64,000 bases of DNA from Dryococelus australis (lineage: Eukaryota; Arthropoda; Insecta; Phasmatodea; Phasmatidae), in the NCBI GenBank assembly GCA_029891345.1, contig CM056993.1:279135016-279199015 (forward strand), in the 5' to 3' direction. The notes under the pieces were generated by a model. The model did no database searches, was not told the DNA's origin, and worked only from the letters and a program-made list of their open reading frames with translations. A program made the position numbers and the translations under genes. Positions within the stretch are counted from its first letter, which is position 1; the number at the start of each line of letters is the position of its first letter. Below are positions 12,245-24,234 of this stretch, in pieces.

Positions 12245-12890
12245 ATTTCACGCGATTTGTATGCAAGTCCACTAAACGTCAACAGCAGTTGCTGGAGGAC
12301 CGTGACGAACATATCGCCGACCAACCATATCCCAGACATTGTTAAATGTCTGGGGTGTTCGATGGGCGACATGTCAGGCGAACGCGCAGGCCAGGGAAAC
12401 AGCTGTACACGTCATTCATTGACGAAAGCTTGCGGAATCCTTCCCACATGTGGCCGGGAATTGTCCTGCTGAAATATGGCATGTGGAGTCGCCTGAAGGA
12501 CGGGCAGTACCTTGGCCTCTAAAACCCCCCTGCTGCAGCAGTTGCTGTTCAGATTGCCCTCAACACCCAGGAGTCGAGATCGCATGTTGTATCCAATGGC
12601 GCCTCACACTATCACATTTGGTGCTTGTTCACTATGCCGCTCCACAATGCAGGCTGCGAGATTGCGGTCACCACGGTAGCGTCTAAAACATATGTGGCCA
12701 TCACTGTAGGACAGGTTTGCCAGTCAGTACGCCAGCGACGGCGTTGACGCTCCCATTGCAGTCTGAGGCGTTTGTGGTTTCTGGACAATGGTAGCCGGTG
12801 CAATAGCATGTGTGGCAACGGTCCAGCCTGCAGCAGACGGCGTAGAACCGTCGGCACAGACAGGTTATTGCTGGTACACTGTTCTACACA
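12245..12890 (-). pseudogene. Tc1-like transposase, N-terminal and catalytic remnant
   Basis: Reading leftward on the minus strand: SVPTVLRRLLQAGPLPHM and LHRLPLSRNHKRLRLQWERQ (DNA-binding HTH to linker), then frame-shifted remains of the catalytic core (Arg-rich RRYRGD-like, AACIVERHS-like, IGYNMRSRLL), and about 12440-12330 WPARSPDMSPIEH, the third catalytic block (D-x-SPIEH). Stops and shifts make it dead. About 120 residues of the core between the second and third blocks are missing. Confidence 0.8.
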
Positions 12891-13027
12891 TCCTCCGAGT
12901 TTGGATTCATTGGGGCCATTCTTTCTGGGTTGCAATTTAAAAAAAAATAGTGTAATTAAAGTCCAGATCACTCTCTTAATACTTGCTTTATACTTCTACT
13001 ACTACTGCCTTTATACTTACTTTATTT

Positions 13028-13455
13028 ATAGTCCATTTACAGTTACTTCCAACTTTCCTGAAGCCCTGCTACAGTTTTACTTCCAGGATATTCCTTCGCC
13101 TCATATAAACAAAGCTTAACCGATTCAATAAAATTTTACCAAAGAGAGAACCATCGCATTCATGCGCACTTAGTGTGATAATATTTTTCAAAAAAACTAT
13201 TTATTACTAGACGTTACCAATGGACGATATTTTCTCCCTGTTGTTATTCACATTAATTATAATTAAAATATTATAATTTAAACTTAAAATATAAATAAAA
13301 GTACAATTTATCCAGAAATAAGGTACTTATATGCTAACAGAAGTACAAAACGCTTGTGATACATGACATATTTAGGAAACAACCAAACATATCATACATT
13401 GGGTGATTTTTCAAAGGTTTGGTTCAAAAAGTGTGAAGAAACCACGAACAGACTA
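13028..13455 (+). mobile_element. MITE B copy 1
   Basis: Starts TATAGTCCATTTACAGTTAC and ends CGAACAGACTATA (inverted ends). It shares internal phrases with the copy at 27851-28983: AAACAAAGCTTAACC, GCATTCATGCGCACT, GACGTTACCAA, AGAAGTACAAAACGCTTGTG and AAAAGTGTGAAGAA. About 430 bp and non-coding. The ends resemble those of MITE A (TGTTCACGG), so A and B may be related. Confidence 0.65.
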
Positions 13456-13626
13456 TACAGTCACTCAATCCGCAATTATTATTCACAAATATTTAATCAA
13501 ACTGTCTTGTGTCATAATTCCAAATGCATGTCAATGACGCATCCAGTCCCACAGTCCCGCCCTCCGGCCGGTCAGTCTGACTCTCCCTCCACTGTACCGT
13601 TGTCCGGAGATTTCGCCCTCGCTGGT

Positions 13627-14420
13627 CAGTGATGTGTCGAACCAGTTGATTCCAAAGAGCTAGCTCACTCTCGCTCTCGCTCTTGATGGAGAGTCGTTCA
13701 TAAGAGTCGTTCGAAAGAGTTATCTCGTTCGAGAGTCAGTCGGGTTTCAAAGAGTCGAGAGTATATAAGTGAAGAGTGGCTCGCATCACCGCGCTGATGT
13801 AAACATATGTGATCGCCCAATACATGGCATTTTATACACAGTTTAAGGTATTGTAATTATTTTCGTAACATTTTTGTTGTTTCTGAACTCATTAAAAATG
13901 TCAAATATAGCATATTAATATGTATACTAATTTTAACATTATTACTAGATTAAAAAATAGTCTTGATGAATTGAAATTTGTATAAAACTTGACAGTACGC
14001 AGTGAACGAAATTTATGCAATCTTCCCAAACTATATTGATGTTGCAATATTATAAAAATAATTAATGAAAATATTTTGAAAACCTCGCGCTTATTATGGT
14101 TCAGTGCTTTTGTCCACGCTTAGAAATACATGGCCACATTCATGGCATTCCTATCTCTGGTGGTTTTACAGCTTGCATGCTCTTGAAAAGAAGAGATACG
14201 ACCTTTGAACGCTATTGTTAAATGCTACACTAGCAGTTTTGTTATCTCTCCCGACCCGACGAGCTGTCGCCGTTTGGGCTGACTGAGCGAAACGAATCGC
14301 CGAGCCGTAGCTCTCATCATTCATGAATGATCCTACTCTCTAAATAAGAGCAACTCGCCAGTCGCTCTCGACAGCGATTCGTTCGTTTTGAACGACTCAT
14401 TCGCGAATGACCCATCACTA
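13627..14420. mobile_element. hAT-like non-autonomous element
   Basis: Left end CAGTGATGTGTC and right end (reverse complement) TAGTGATGGGTC, a CAGTGATG-type terminus of the kind found in hAT elements. Subterminal regions are rich in AGAGTCGTTC and GAACGACTC motifs in both orientations. The 8-bp flanks do not match cleanly, so the exact limits are unsure. No transposase is present. Confidence 0.5.
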
Positions 14421-15137
14421 CTGATCACTGGCGTCGCCGCTCGTCGCGTTGAAGGCTCAATACACTCAGACGCTCACTGCGGGCTCCGTCCAGAGGATTC
14501 CTTGCAACCCCGAGTGGCACCGAGGGAGGCGAAGGCAATGACCAGAACATTCTAAAACGATATACCCAGAAATTAAATCCTCTCAACGACGGAAGTGGCA
14601 CGAGTCCAGATAGCCTTATCGGACACGCGTCAATCATCCACTGTGGACCGTCTGTACCTTTGCCTTGCAGTTCTCCGATTATTGGCGATATCAGTGGGCG
14701 GCCGAAGAGGGAGGGTGAAGGCCACGAAGACAAATGTGCCGCTTGCAAGCAGTATGTAAAAATTTGACACGTATGAGGGAAAACTACATCTGCTCAGAAG
14801 TAAGCTGAAATTTATGGTTTATGTATACTGAAGCTAAGAACCTGTCTCACGATCCATATTCCGATCTTAACGATATCTTTTAGTTTATCTTCTTTTGTTC
14901 ACTATTTAAAGACCTTCCAGTAATTAAACCAATATCCCAGCCAACAATGGAAGTTTACAAACACCGCATCCAAAATCACACGAGTGTCAAACATACTTGT
15001 GACACTACGTATGACATCAAATTAATTAAATTTTAAATTTCATAACGTGTGGCGAGATGTAAACAACGCTGGCTACTGAGATATTTTCTGCAATAATCGA
15101 GTACAAAGTCGACTATGATAAAGATTGCACAGCTCAC
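14421..15137. other. Intron 4 sequence with a GC-rich patch
   Basis: The first 330 bp are GC-rich (about 14430-14750) with an open minus-strand frame of about 107 codons that shows no family motif. The rest is AT-rich. No feature can be assigned. Confidence 0.35.
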
Positions 15138-15294
15138 CTTGTAACTGGTGTCTTCTACAGTAAGGTTGAAATGCTCCAGAGTGACGTCATTCTTGTAGTC
15201 GCCTGTATAATCATAGTAGTGAGTGGAGAAATCGGTGGGCCCTATGGGCACGCGAACGAATGTGTAGCCTATGCCTTCTTCGGAGAAGTATGCC
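15138..15294 (-). CDS. Gba1: Glucosylceramidase exon 4: RVPIG..DFS region
   Basis: Residues about 134-186. The acceptor is TTTGATTGCAG and the donor AAG/GTGAGC. The peptide runs AYFSEEGIGYTFVRVPIGPT, DFSTHYYDYTGDY, then LEHFNLTVEDTSYK. It aligns with the SYFSEEGIGYNxxRVPMxxxDFS block of GBA, and the NLT sequon corresponds to a conserved N-glycosylation region. A MITE A copy lies about 225 bp upstream of the acceptor. Confidence 0.93.
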
Positions 15295-15519
15295 CTGCAA
15301 TCAAATAATTCATCAGAATTAATACATCAGTGTGATTGTACAGCTGTTGTCCAAGAAAAAGTCTGGCTATTTTCTTCTTTTTGGCTCATTTTGTAGACAT
15401 TGCCACGATTCTAATTACTGGTATATATGAACTGATCAAGTGACACTGCCATCGTTGATTGTTCCATACAACTTGTTTGACACGACCAGCGCTAAGAGCT
15501 CACGAATATTTCCAATTAA

Positions 15520-15920
15520 AGGCTGTTCACAATAAAGTAAGCACTTTTGAAATTAACCTCAGAAAAAAAGTCACTGCTCCTACCTGCATGTATTTTAGAG
15601 CGTACTGAGTGACACGCACCAAGTAAAGTTGGTATACGATGGAGGAAAGTAGTTCCGTATCTTAACGTTAAATAAAACGTTTTGGGTAACCACTTGTGAT
15701 AACATTTTTTTTCCTTTTTTTTTTTTTGATGCATCGAAGTGGAAAAGCGAACATATTTGTAAAATATTTACTTTCGTAATAAATTCAGTGTCAGACGCAT
15801 GAATAAAGTGATGAAGCCCATAACAATATAATTTTACATTCGACGAAAGAATGCACAACGTACATACAAGTAAATCTTAAGCAGGACTTTCAAAAGTGCT
15901 CATTTTATCGTGAACAGCCT
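15520..15920 (-). mobile_element. MITE A copy 3
   Basis: Starts AGGCTGTTCACAATAAAGTA and ends AAAAGTGCTCATTTTATCGT then GAACAGCCT. It contains GTCACTGCTCCTACCTGCAT and GCATGAATAAAGTGATGA, shared with the other copies, and a 12-T run. It lies about 225 bp upstream of the exon 4 acceptor. Confidence 0.85.
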
Positions 15921-15974
15921 ATATCAACAACATTACCAAGAAATATGCCGCGATCTTTTAAAACGCACTAAAGA

Positions 15975-16080
15975 ATGAGATGGCACAATGGTAAAACTCT
16001 CGCATTTGAGAGGAACTGGGTGTAAATCCCGATACGGCCATCCCGATTTCGGTTTTCCATTAGTAGTAGGGAAATGGCAG
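15975..16080 (+). repeat. SINE family 2 fragment, head only
   Basis: GAGATGGCACAATGGTAAAA (A box) and TGGGTGTAAATCCCG (decayed B box) followed by ATCCCGATTTCGGTT match the head of the SINE at 10583. The body breaks off near 16080, where pyrimidine-rich low-complexity DNA begins. Confidence 0.6.
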
Positions 16081-16589
16081 TTGACGCGCATCTGGCATCG
16101 GAGCAGGAGCCGGCCGGCTGCCATGTCGTTACGTCACCGCCCACCATTTTTTTCCTTTATTCCCTTAAAATTTCTCTTTCTTCCCTCAAAATCGACTAAA
16201 ATACCTTAAAAATTACCCTTTATCCCTAAAATTTTTCGTTTTTTCCTTCAAAAAAGTTAGAAGCCCCTAAAAATGGCATAAGCCCCTCTCGTATAAAAAA
16301 AAAGCCCCTGAAATCCAATTTTTGCCAAGTTAATTAATTTAAAGGGCTTCCTCAGGACTTACAGAATAGTGACGGCCATACTGGCTTTATAAGAATGCCC
16401 TATGCCAAATCGATACAAGGTATACAGGATAGGGCTCAGACCTAATAATTAGCCATCTTGCATCCATATTTTATGCAGATGACTTTTTACCTTGACGTTT
16501 GACCTTTGATGCTGAAAACGAAAAAAAAATCAAAATAATTTTTAAAAAATTCACAAAAATTTTTCAAAAAATAAGAACATTTTTATTTG
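16081..16589. other. Low-complexity intron 3 sequence
   Basis: Pyrimidine-rich repeats of a CCCTAAAATTT kind (16140-16320) followed by AT-rich DNA leading into the foldback element. No coding content. The outer border of the foldback may lie within the last 150 bp. Confidence 0.4.
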
Positions 16590-16860
16590 TAAAAAATTAC
16601 TAAAAGTTTAATTATTAACAATTATTAAAAATTATTTAAATTTAATAATTTTTTTTAACTTACATTTCTGAAGAGCCCCCCTCCAGAACCACCAATTACT
16701 CACCTCTCTTCGACTCTAGTAGAAGACTGACTATCACCCCCCCCCCCCCCCCCTTTTTTCCCCTCACCCATACTCATTGCGCCATTTTGATTTTTTAATT
16801 CATCATTTGTTTATACATTACTCGAGTCTACCATCTTGGTAGGCGACCGCCTGATTGGTA

Positions 16861-19800
16861 GGGGAAATGTGGGTAGCTCCGGACAGCAGGTAGCCCCGGA
16901 CAATATTAGTTCCTCGTGTTTCAAGCTAGATAGCAACACAGCTCAGCAATACCAAAGACTGTCTTTATATACGACACCATTAGCGAGGAGTCGAGGGAGA
17001 TGCACTGACGCAGTAGTTTGTTGTGCGGAGTTTAAAAGTTTTGTAAGTTGTTGAAATTGTATCGTGTAATATTCTGTGGCCAATTACTACACTGGAGGTA
17101 AGTAGATCGCCATATATTTGTTACAGAGTATTTATTGGAATCTTCTTTCACCATTCCTATAGTTTCATTGACTGTGAATGTTTAGTTTTTTTCATAACAC
17201 TATTTTTTGTGTGTGGCGTCGTGCGGGTATCCCCGGACAGACTAAATAAGGGTAGCCACCGACATGTCATAGACTATTTAAGAGGTAGCCGAGGAAATCA
17301 TTAAGTATTTAAATACCAAACATCACTTGTGTTTTTTAAAGGTGTTCTAGAACAGTAATGAGTTCGAATGTCTATGTAGCGGCTTCCTTACATTATCCAG
17401 ACAATATGTAAAATATTCTGTTGATCATAGAATTGAACGAAAATTATTCTCCAATATTATGTTGTTTGACAATCTGAAGGTGTCACAAGATAGGCCTATA
17501 GGGCTCTCAAATTTATTAAATATTATTTATTATATTTAATATAATAAAATGTTTACTGTATTTTTCATTTGGTTTGTACCGTATTAATTAATACATAATG
17601 TAAGGCCTTTCGGGAAAGTATGCTTACAGATTCCATGAACCCGCGACTGTCATAACACTCCAAAGAAATAAACTATCACAAAAGAAACAGTTTAGCCCAA
17701 TGGAACATTCCAAATTTCTATAAATATGCATAGGGCTATTTAAACGATGTATCTACTATATGCAACCTATTATTCAAGTGCCTAAAAAATAATCAGCGTC
17801 ATTTATTATTTCTTTACAGATCCTACTAGTAAGATGACTAAGTTCAAAGGAAGAACTAAAACCCGAGATTCCTGGACTACGTATCCTATGAAAGTGGATA
17901 TGGATAATGTTTTATCTGGAGCAATGTTAATTAGGGAAGCCGCTATAAAATTTATGTCCCAAAAATTTTCTCCAGGATCGCATTGTATGTATTAGAAAGG
18001 GACAAGAGTGTACACTGGAGCCTAAATTAGGTCGTTTCGTTAGTACGTTTTCGCCTTATTTTGAGTCTATGCTGGCTGATCATGTCAAAGAGTTGGATGA
18101 CAGGCTAATGGGACTAAGTAAGAAAGAGTTCCATAAACTGGCATTTGATTTGGCAGAACATCTTCATATTGAGCACAGGTTTAATAGAACCAAGTAATCT
18201 GCTGGAAATGCTTTCTACAAATCGTTCAAGAAGCGATTTCCACAGTTGAGCTTATTTTTGCATGAATCAACGGACTTAATGAGCCGTGTTGGTTTCAGCA
18301 AGCCACAAGTGATGCTGTTCCTTGAAAAACTGCATTTGTTAAAAGAAAAGTATGAGTTTCCGTTCTCTCACATGTACAACGCAGACAAAACAGGTGTTTC
18401 AAGTGTCCACAACAATCCCAAGGTTCTATCAACGAAAGGCAAAAAGCAGGTTGGCAAATTAATATCTGCAGAGAGAGATAGAAACATTACTTTAATGTTT
18501 TGTATGAACCCAACAGGACATTTCATTCCTCCACTATTCATATTTCCTAGGATGAGAATGAACGAAAAGTTGATGATCGGTGCTCCAGACGATGCAATGT
18601 CTGTGGCTCAGCCACATGACTGGATGGATTCACAAACGTTTCTCAGCTGGCTCTACCATTTCGAAAGTAATGTGCATCCAAGTAAAGAGAATCCTGTGCT
18701 CCTAATATTGGATGGGCAAGCTAGTCACAAAGATCTTCCTGTTTTAAAGTTTGCAAGAGAGCATAATATTCATATTCTCAGCATTCCACCACACACCACC
18801 CATAAAATTCAGCTGCTGGACAGGACTTTTATGAAGTAATTTAAGGGTGCATTTTATGATGCCTCTGCTTTGTTGATGAGAAATAATCCCGGCATCCGTA
18901 TTACAAACTATGAGATCGCAGCATTAGTTTCGAGTGCGTATAGCAAAACATGCAGTCTTGAGATTGCTATAAATGGGTTTGCATGTACAGGGATTCGCCC
19001 ATTTAATCCAGAAATTTTTTCAGACTTAGACATTCTTCCGTCCAAGCTTACAGAAATCCCAGAGCAGCAGCCTGTGAGTGTAAGTAAGGCTATTGAAGCA
19101 AAAGAAAACTCGGAAAATAGGTCTAGGCTTAATTCCACAACCACAACACCTGGAACTGAAAAACTGACGAACTTTCCTACAGCTCTGATGCATAGGCCTA
19201 GGCTTAGTTTCACAATAGTTTCAGCTTCTACATCTGCAGGTAAAAATAACACAAGGAAAACCGCAGCAAAAATGAGTACCCCAACAGTGTCAGCGTCATC
19301 ATCTGGTGGTGAAAAATTTGCAACAAAGCCTACCGAAATCATGACTAACCCAACAGTGTCAACGTCATCATCTGGAAGTGGAAAATAATCAACAAGTTCT
19401 ACAAACATCAGCAACCCTAACAGTCCATCAACAGCTAAAGAGACAACCCAGTCTAGAGACCTCACAAATCCAGACTGCAGTCCAACGAAATTTACTTGTA
19501 CTGACAAAACAATCGCCATTTCTTGATGCCAACAAGAAAAGGCAACTTTCCAGGAAGAGGAAAACACAGAGAAGCGAAATATTAACTTCCACCCCATACA
19601 AAAAAAATGGTAGAAGAGAATATGCAAAACAAGAAAAGAAAGACCATGTCTGGTACTAATCTCAAGTGCAAGAAGAAATTGATGGGCTTAGGATCAAGTG
19701 AATCAACTACGGCAGAAAAGCCTTCAAGGCCGGCAGCATTAGAAGCTGAAGACGACACAGAATGCATATTCTGTGGGGAGAACTTCCACGACAACTGGCT

Positions 19801-20142
19801 CAAGTGCTGTTCGTGCAAAGGTTGGGCGCACGATGGCTGTGCTAATACAGATACGAGTGATATTTCCTATAACTGTGAAGTGTGTATAGACAAAGGATAC
19901 TTCAAAGCGAGGCATTACACACTGTTCGGGGCTACCTCTCAAAATATAAATAGTGACATTTTCCACTGTTTTGTAATCTGGAAAAATAAATATCTGTAAC
20001 TCATACTTAATTTTCAAAATGATGTGTTCAGCATTAAAATGTATTATATTTTATACTGCATATATGTTTTTGTAAACATCTGTTTTGTTAATGCCGTAAT
20101 TATGGTTTTCCCTTAAGTGTCCAAAACTACCCACATTTCCCC
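16861..20142 (+). mobile_element. Complete pogo-like DNA transposon, 3282 bp, TA target site
   Basis: Perfect 16-bp terminal inverted repeats GGGGAAATGTGGGTAG / CTACCCACATTTCCCC are flanked by TA on both sides (16859-16860 and 20143-20144). Subterminal GTAGC(C/T)CCGGACA-like motifs occur near 16872, 16890 and 17225. The partner arm of the foldback keeps the empty site (TTGGTAGACATCAC near 24945, minus strand), proving the insertion point. The element encodes one decayed DDE transposase with a C-terminal PHD finger. Confidence 0.93.
17835..19999 (+). pseudogene. Pogo/Tigger-type DDE transposase with C-terminal PHD finger, inactivated
   Basis: The start at 17835 (MTKFKGRTKTRDSW) leads into a psq-like HTH (AMLIREAAIKF). 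A stop and frameshift follow near 17991, and another stop at about 18195. The catalytic core is open from about 18198: YNADKTGV carries the first Asp, LILDGQASH (about 18707-18733) the second, and LDRTFMK (about 18818) the third region. An in-frame stop (TAA, 18837) interrupts it. The low-complexity Ser/Thr linker runs to 19388. After two frameshifts comes a C4HC3 PHD finger at about 19760-19893 (CIFC...CCSC...HDGC...CEVC). By family knowledge it would cut and paste at TA sites. At least three stops and two or three frameshifts make it dead. Confidence 0.88.
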
Positions 20143-20214
20143 TATACATCACTTGTCTGCCATCTTGAAAGACAATGCCCATTAGCAATTGAATTTTGAC
20201 AAGTGACCCATTAC

Positions 20215-20615
20215 CCTTGACCTCGATCTTGACCCTGTAACCTCGAATGACCTTGAAAACAAAAACACGAGAAAAAGTACATAAAAGTCAACAATTATAA
20301 AACGTTACAGACTACCACCACCATATTAGATGCAGACTACCTCGACCTTGAACCATAACCTTGTTTGAAATTGAAAATAAAATTCGAGAAAAATACATAA
20401 AAGTCAATAAGCATAATACACTACAGACTACCACCATCACATTATATGTATACTACCTCGACCTTGGCCCTATGACCTTGAAAATAAAAACTTGGGAAAA
20501 TACATAGAATTCAACAAGCATAATACATTACAGACTACCACTGCCATATTAGATAACGACTACCTCGACCTTGACCCCATGACCTTGAATTACCTAAATA
20601 AACAAAAACTCGAGA
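20215..20615. repeat. 117-bp tandem array in left foldback arm, about 4 units
   Basis: CTACCTCGACCTTG recurs near 20338, 20455 and 20572, a spacing of 117 bp. Each unit holds ATTACAGACTACCAC and TGACCTTGAAAATAAAAA-like text. It mirrors the array at 24235-24860. Confidence 0.8.
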
Positions 20616-21033
20616 CAAAGTCTGTATGAAGAGGCAGAAGCTAACCGAGACTATCCACCTTCCACGCAGCTGCTGTCAAACTAAACCTCTCAGCTGACCT
20701 ACCTACTGCTTATGATATACAAGACCTATAGCGTCATACTGACTTTGAACCATTCGTACTGTACCATTAATACATTGTGCAAACACCTGCCAGCAAATCA
20801 CCAAGTTACCACTTGATTGCAGCTAACCAATCACATGCAGGCATTGAGACATCACACATGGGCAATTTGGCAGGCTTTAGATGCAAGTTCCTTGATCGCA
20901 TTACGTGCAGTTATATCTTCAACAGTTTCTTCCATACAAGTTCTTCGCTCACCTATAAATCATGGTCACACTTAAAGTAGACAACTGACTCCTGTTGTCG
21001 GACCGACCCCTCACAAGACTGAACCATTGACCC

Positions 21034-22730
21034 TGCCCCGCCCTTCTCAGAGAGCGTGGCAGGGGGCTTAGCGAAAAATGCAAGCGAAAAATATTCCAAA
21101 AACAATTGTATAAGACAGAGTCACGAAATGTAAGGATTTCTGGCAAGAACACAGACGAATTCTCTCAAAACATTACATACTTTATTTTATGTAAAATACT
21201 ACTTGATTCACTTGGGGTTCAAACTTTTATCATACTGTTTGTTTTACAATTGATACAAAGGAGAAATACAAAGATTCGTAGACGTTAACATATGAATGCC
21301 CATTCATATTATTTTGAGCTAGTAAACATACAAATTTATTTGGGATAAATTGATGCAAACTAGAGACAAAACCATATTTTATATTTTATAAATTACAATA
21401 TTGGTAAAGGAACTTTTACTTTTAAGAATTTCCAAGATTTAAGGGATAAGTAATGACCCAAAAAAAGAAACAATGGTGATAATATATTATATATTTTATA
21501 TGTGATTATGCTATCAGGCTAAATACATTGATTAAGAAAGCCAACTTTCACATACAGGTTTCTATCACTCCTATTTAGGTTTCCTGAATACAATGCCTCA
21601 CAAAAAAAAAGGGGGGGGGGGGTTTCAATTCAAAGATAAAAAATTCTCAATTATTTTCGAACTGCTGAATTTTTTAATATTGATATTTTCTTTGAAAATC
21701 TATTTTTTAAAGCGATGTTCCACAATTACTCATTTTTTATAAGTCTCTCTAACTTTACTTGAAAATTATTCTATCTCCATTATTTTATATTAGTTTACTC
21801 GAAAATGACTGCATTTTTTAAAAACCATTGCTGCATTCCAGCATTAAAACAGCCTTCTAAAATTCTTGTTAGATCACAAAATTGTTGAATTTCTTAAAAA
21901 CATTGAGATTTTACTCACTAGTTCTTCGATTTCTTTAAAGCCGTGTTTGGTCACAAAAATGGCTGTTATTGTAAGCATACAAAAGCTTCTACAAAATTGC
22001 TATCAGCCACTTACTAAGAAATTCTACTCTTAAATAGATTAAAAAAAAAAAAAAAAAACATATCCTTCTGGACGGGCATATCCGCCATCTTGCCTATTTT
22101 CCGACCTGAAGGGTCAAAGTTACATTATATCAATTTACTTAGCTTGTGGAGAAATCCAGGAGGAAAGTCGGTCTCTGAGGCTACCGACCACCTCCCAGTG
22201 TTTTTTACTCTAGGATCGGGCAGTTGCCCCTACTCCACCACACAACATTTAAATCTGGCCTATCGTGACACAGAGATCATTCGATAATAGTCTTGAAACA
22301 TCAAAAAACTTCTTGGTTGGTGCCGACTTCCATCCACGTGGCCTCACTTCCGGCTACCACGTCACCAGCGGCGCCACTGCGCCACATGGCTGTCACTCTA
22401 AGCTCCAACGTCCGCGAGCTCACCAGTATACCTTCGGCGCTTGCTTCAGCCAGAGGCTATGTCGTATCGTGGAGAGAAGTGTTTGTCAGACGTAAAGTCC
22501 CTTGTAAAGAGGGTAAACACAGCAAGATCGCCCAGCAAACACGCAAATCTGGTTGGTGTTACTATTGCGTGTAGGAAATGTAGTTTTAATTTTCATAATA
22601 AAATTGTCTTTCATATGAAGAACATATTTTCTGTCGGGACGTAGAACAGAGTAATATTCCGTTGCCTCGTACTCAAGCGGTAGGTTGAACGGACAGTCAA
22701 AGGCGGGCATGGAGACACTTGTCTCAACCC
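21034..22730. other. 1.7-kb segment interrupting the left foldback arm
   Basis: This segment has no counterpart in the right arm. It is flanked by ATTGACCC on both sides (21026-21033 and 22731-22738), which could be an 8-bp target duplication, although the local sequence is itself ATTGACCC-repetitive. It contains A-rich and G-run low complexity (21602-21622; 22038-22058) and no recognisable ORF or terminal inverted repeats. Its nature is unknown. Confidence 0.5.
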
Positions 22731-22825
22731 ATTGACCCATGACTTATTGACCCATTGACCCATTATGACGCTTGATTGCGGTGCTGACCCCTAATTACCC
22801 CAAAGACTCCCTAAATGATCCCTAA

Positions 22826-23110
22826 TACCCCAAAAGAACCCTGATTTTAGTGATGCGGTGTTAATTGCGGTACCTATTTCGGTACTGCTGTGTCAATCGC
22901 GGTGTTGTGGTGCTAATTTCGGTACTGTGGTGCTGATTGTGGTGCTTATTGCAGTGATGAGGTGCTAATTGCGGTGCTGCGGTGTTAATTGCGGTGATGA
23001 TATGGTGCTGAGAGTGATTGTGATGCTGGTTGCAATTGCAGTGCTAAGTGCAGTGCTGATTGTGATTGTGGTGCTAAGTGCGGGTGGTAAGTGCGGTGTG
23101 TGTGTGGACT
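22826..23110. repeat. Degenerate 12-bp repeat (TTGCGGTGCTAA type), left arm
   Basis: About 20 loosely repeated units of (A/T)TTGCGGTGCT(A/G) and variants. The inverted counterpart, shorter, is at about 23600-23690 in the right arm, so the two arms have changed copy number since they formed. Confidence 0.7.
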
Positions 23111-24234
23111 GCAAGTGAAAAAAAAATCATGTCTTTTTTAATAAAATTATATATTCCTACCTCTAAAATCTGAATTGCGAACATTTTATTTAATAACCTT
23201 GCTCTAAAAAAGTATATATCCAGCTCCCTCGGTATATTTCATCACTTCCTGGGTAAACTGTATTTACACTTTGCAATAAATGTGCCCAGAGCTAAAGCAG
23301 GCTCCCACTACACTTCGCCATTGGTCGATGTGCAACATGGACTTTGTACTGAGCAATGCCACGCCACGACAGGTCACCACCACACTTCCCAATTTATCGT
23401 CGTCACGTTAAAAGGACTCTTCGTACGGACCGTTTATCCAGGAAGCGATGAAATATACCGAGGGACCTTGATATACGCATTTTTAGAACGAGATTATTTG
23501 ATAAAATATTCGCATTTCAGATTTTAGAGATAGGAATATATAATTTTATTCAAAAATACGTGAATTTTTTTTTTTCACTTGCGATCCACACACACTTCAC
23601 TTACCATCGTACTTAGCATCACAATCACAATCAGCACTGCACTTTGCACCACAATCTCGATCAGCACCGCAGCACCACAATCAGGGTTCTTCTGGGGCAT
23701 TCGTGGTCGTAAAGGAGGTATTTGGGGTTATTAAGGGCCAGCACCGCAATCAGGGGTCATAATGGGTTAGTGGGTCATGGGTCATGGGTTAATGGGTCAA
23801 TGGGCCAGTCTTGTGAGGGGTCGGTCCGACAACAGGAGTCAGTTGTCTACTTTAAGTTGACCATGATTTATAGGTGAGCGAAGAACTTGTCTGGAAGAAA
23901 CGGTTGAAGATATAACTGCATGATAATGTAATCAAGGAACTAACATCTAAAGCCTGCCTACCGGCCTGTGTGGGATGTCTCAAAGGCCTGCATGTGATTG
24001 GTTAGCTGCAATCAAGTGGTAACTTGGTGATTGGCTGGTCGGTGTCTGCACAATGTATTAATGGTGCAATACGGTTGGTTCAAAGTTAATATGATGCCAA
24101 AGGGCCTGCACACTTGTATGTTATAAGCAGTAGGGAGGTAAGCTGACAGCAGCTGCGTGGTTTAGTTTGACAGCAGCTGCGTGGAAGGTGGATCGTCTCA
24201 GCTAGCTTCTGCCTCTTCACATAGATTTTTTCGC

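Noticed and set aside
14425..14748. Minus-strand open frame in a GC-rich patch, possible host exon
   Set aside because: It does not fit glucosylceramidase (exons 4 and 5 join perfectly without it) and shows no motif.
18908..19627. Minus-strand open frame of 239 codons
   Set aside because: It is antisense to the pogo transposase linker and C-terminal region, hydrophobic by complementarity to the Ser/Thr/Pro-rich linker, and matches no family.
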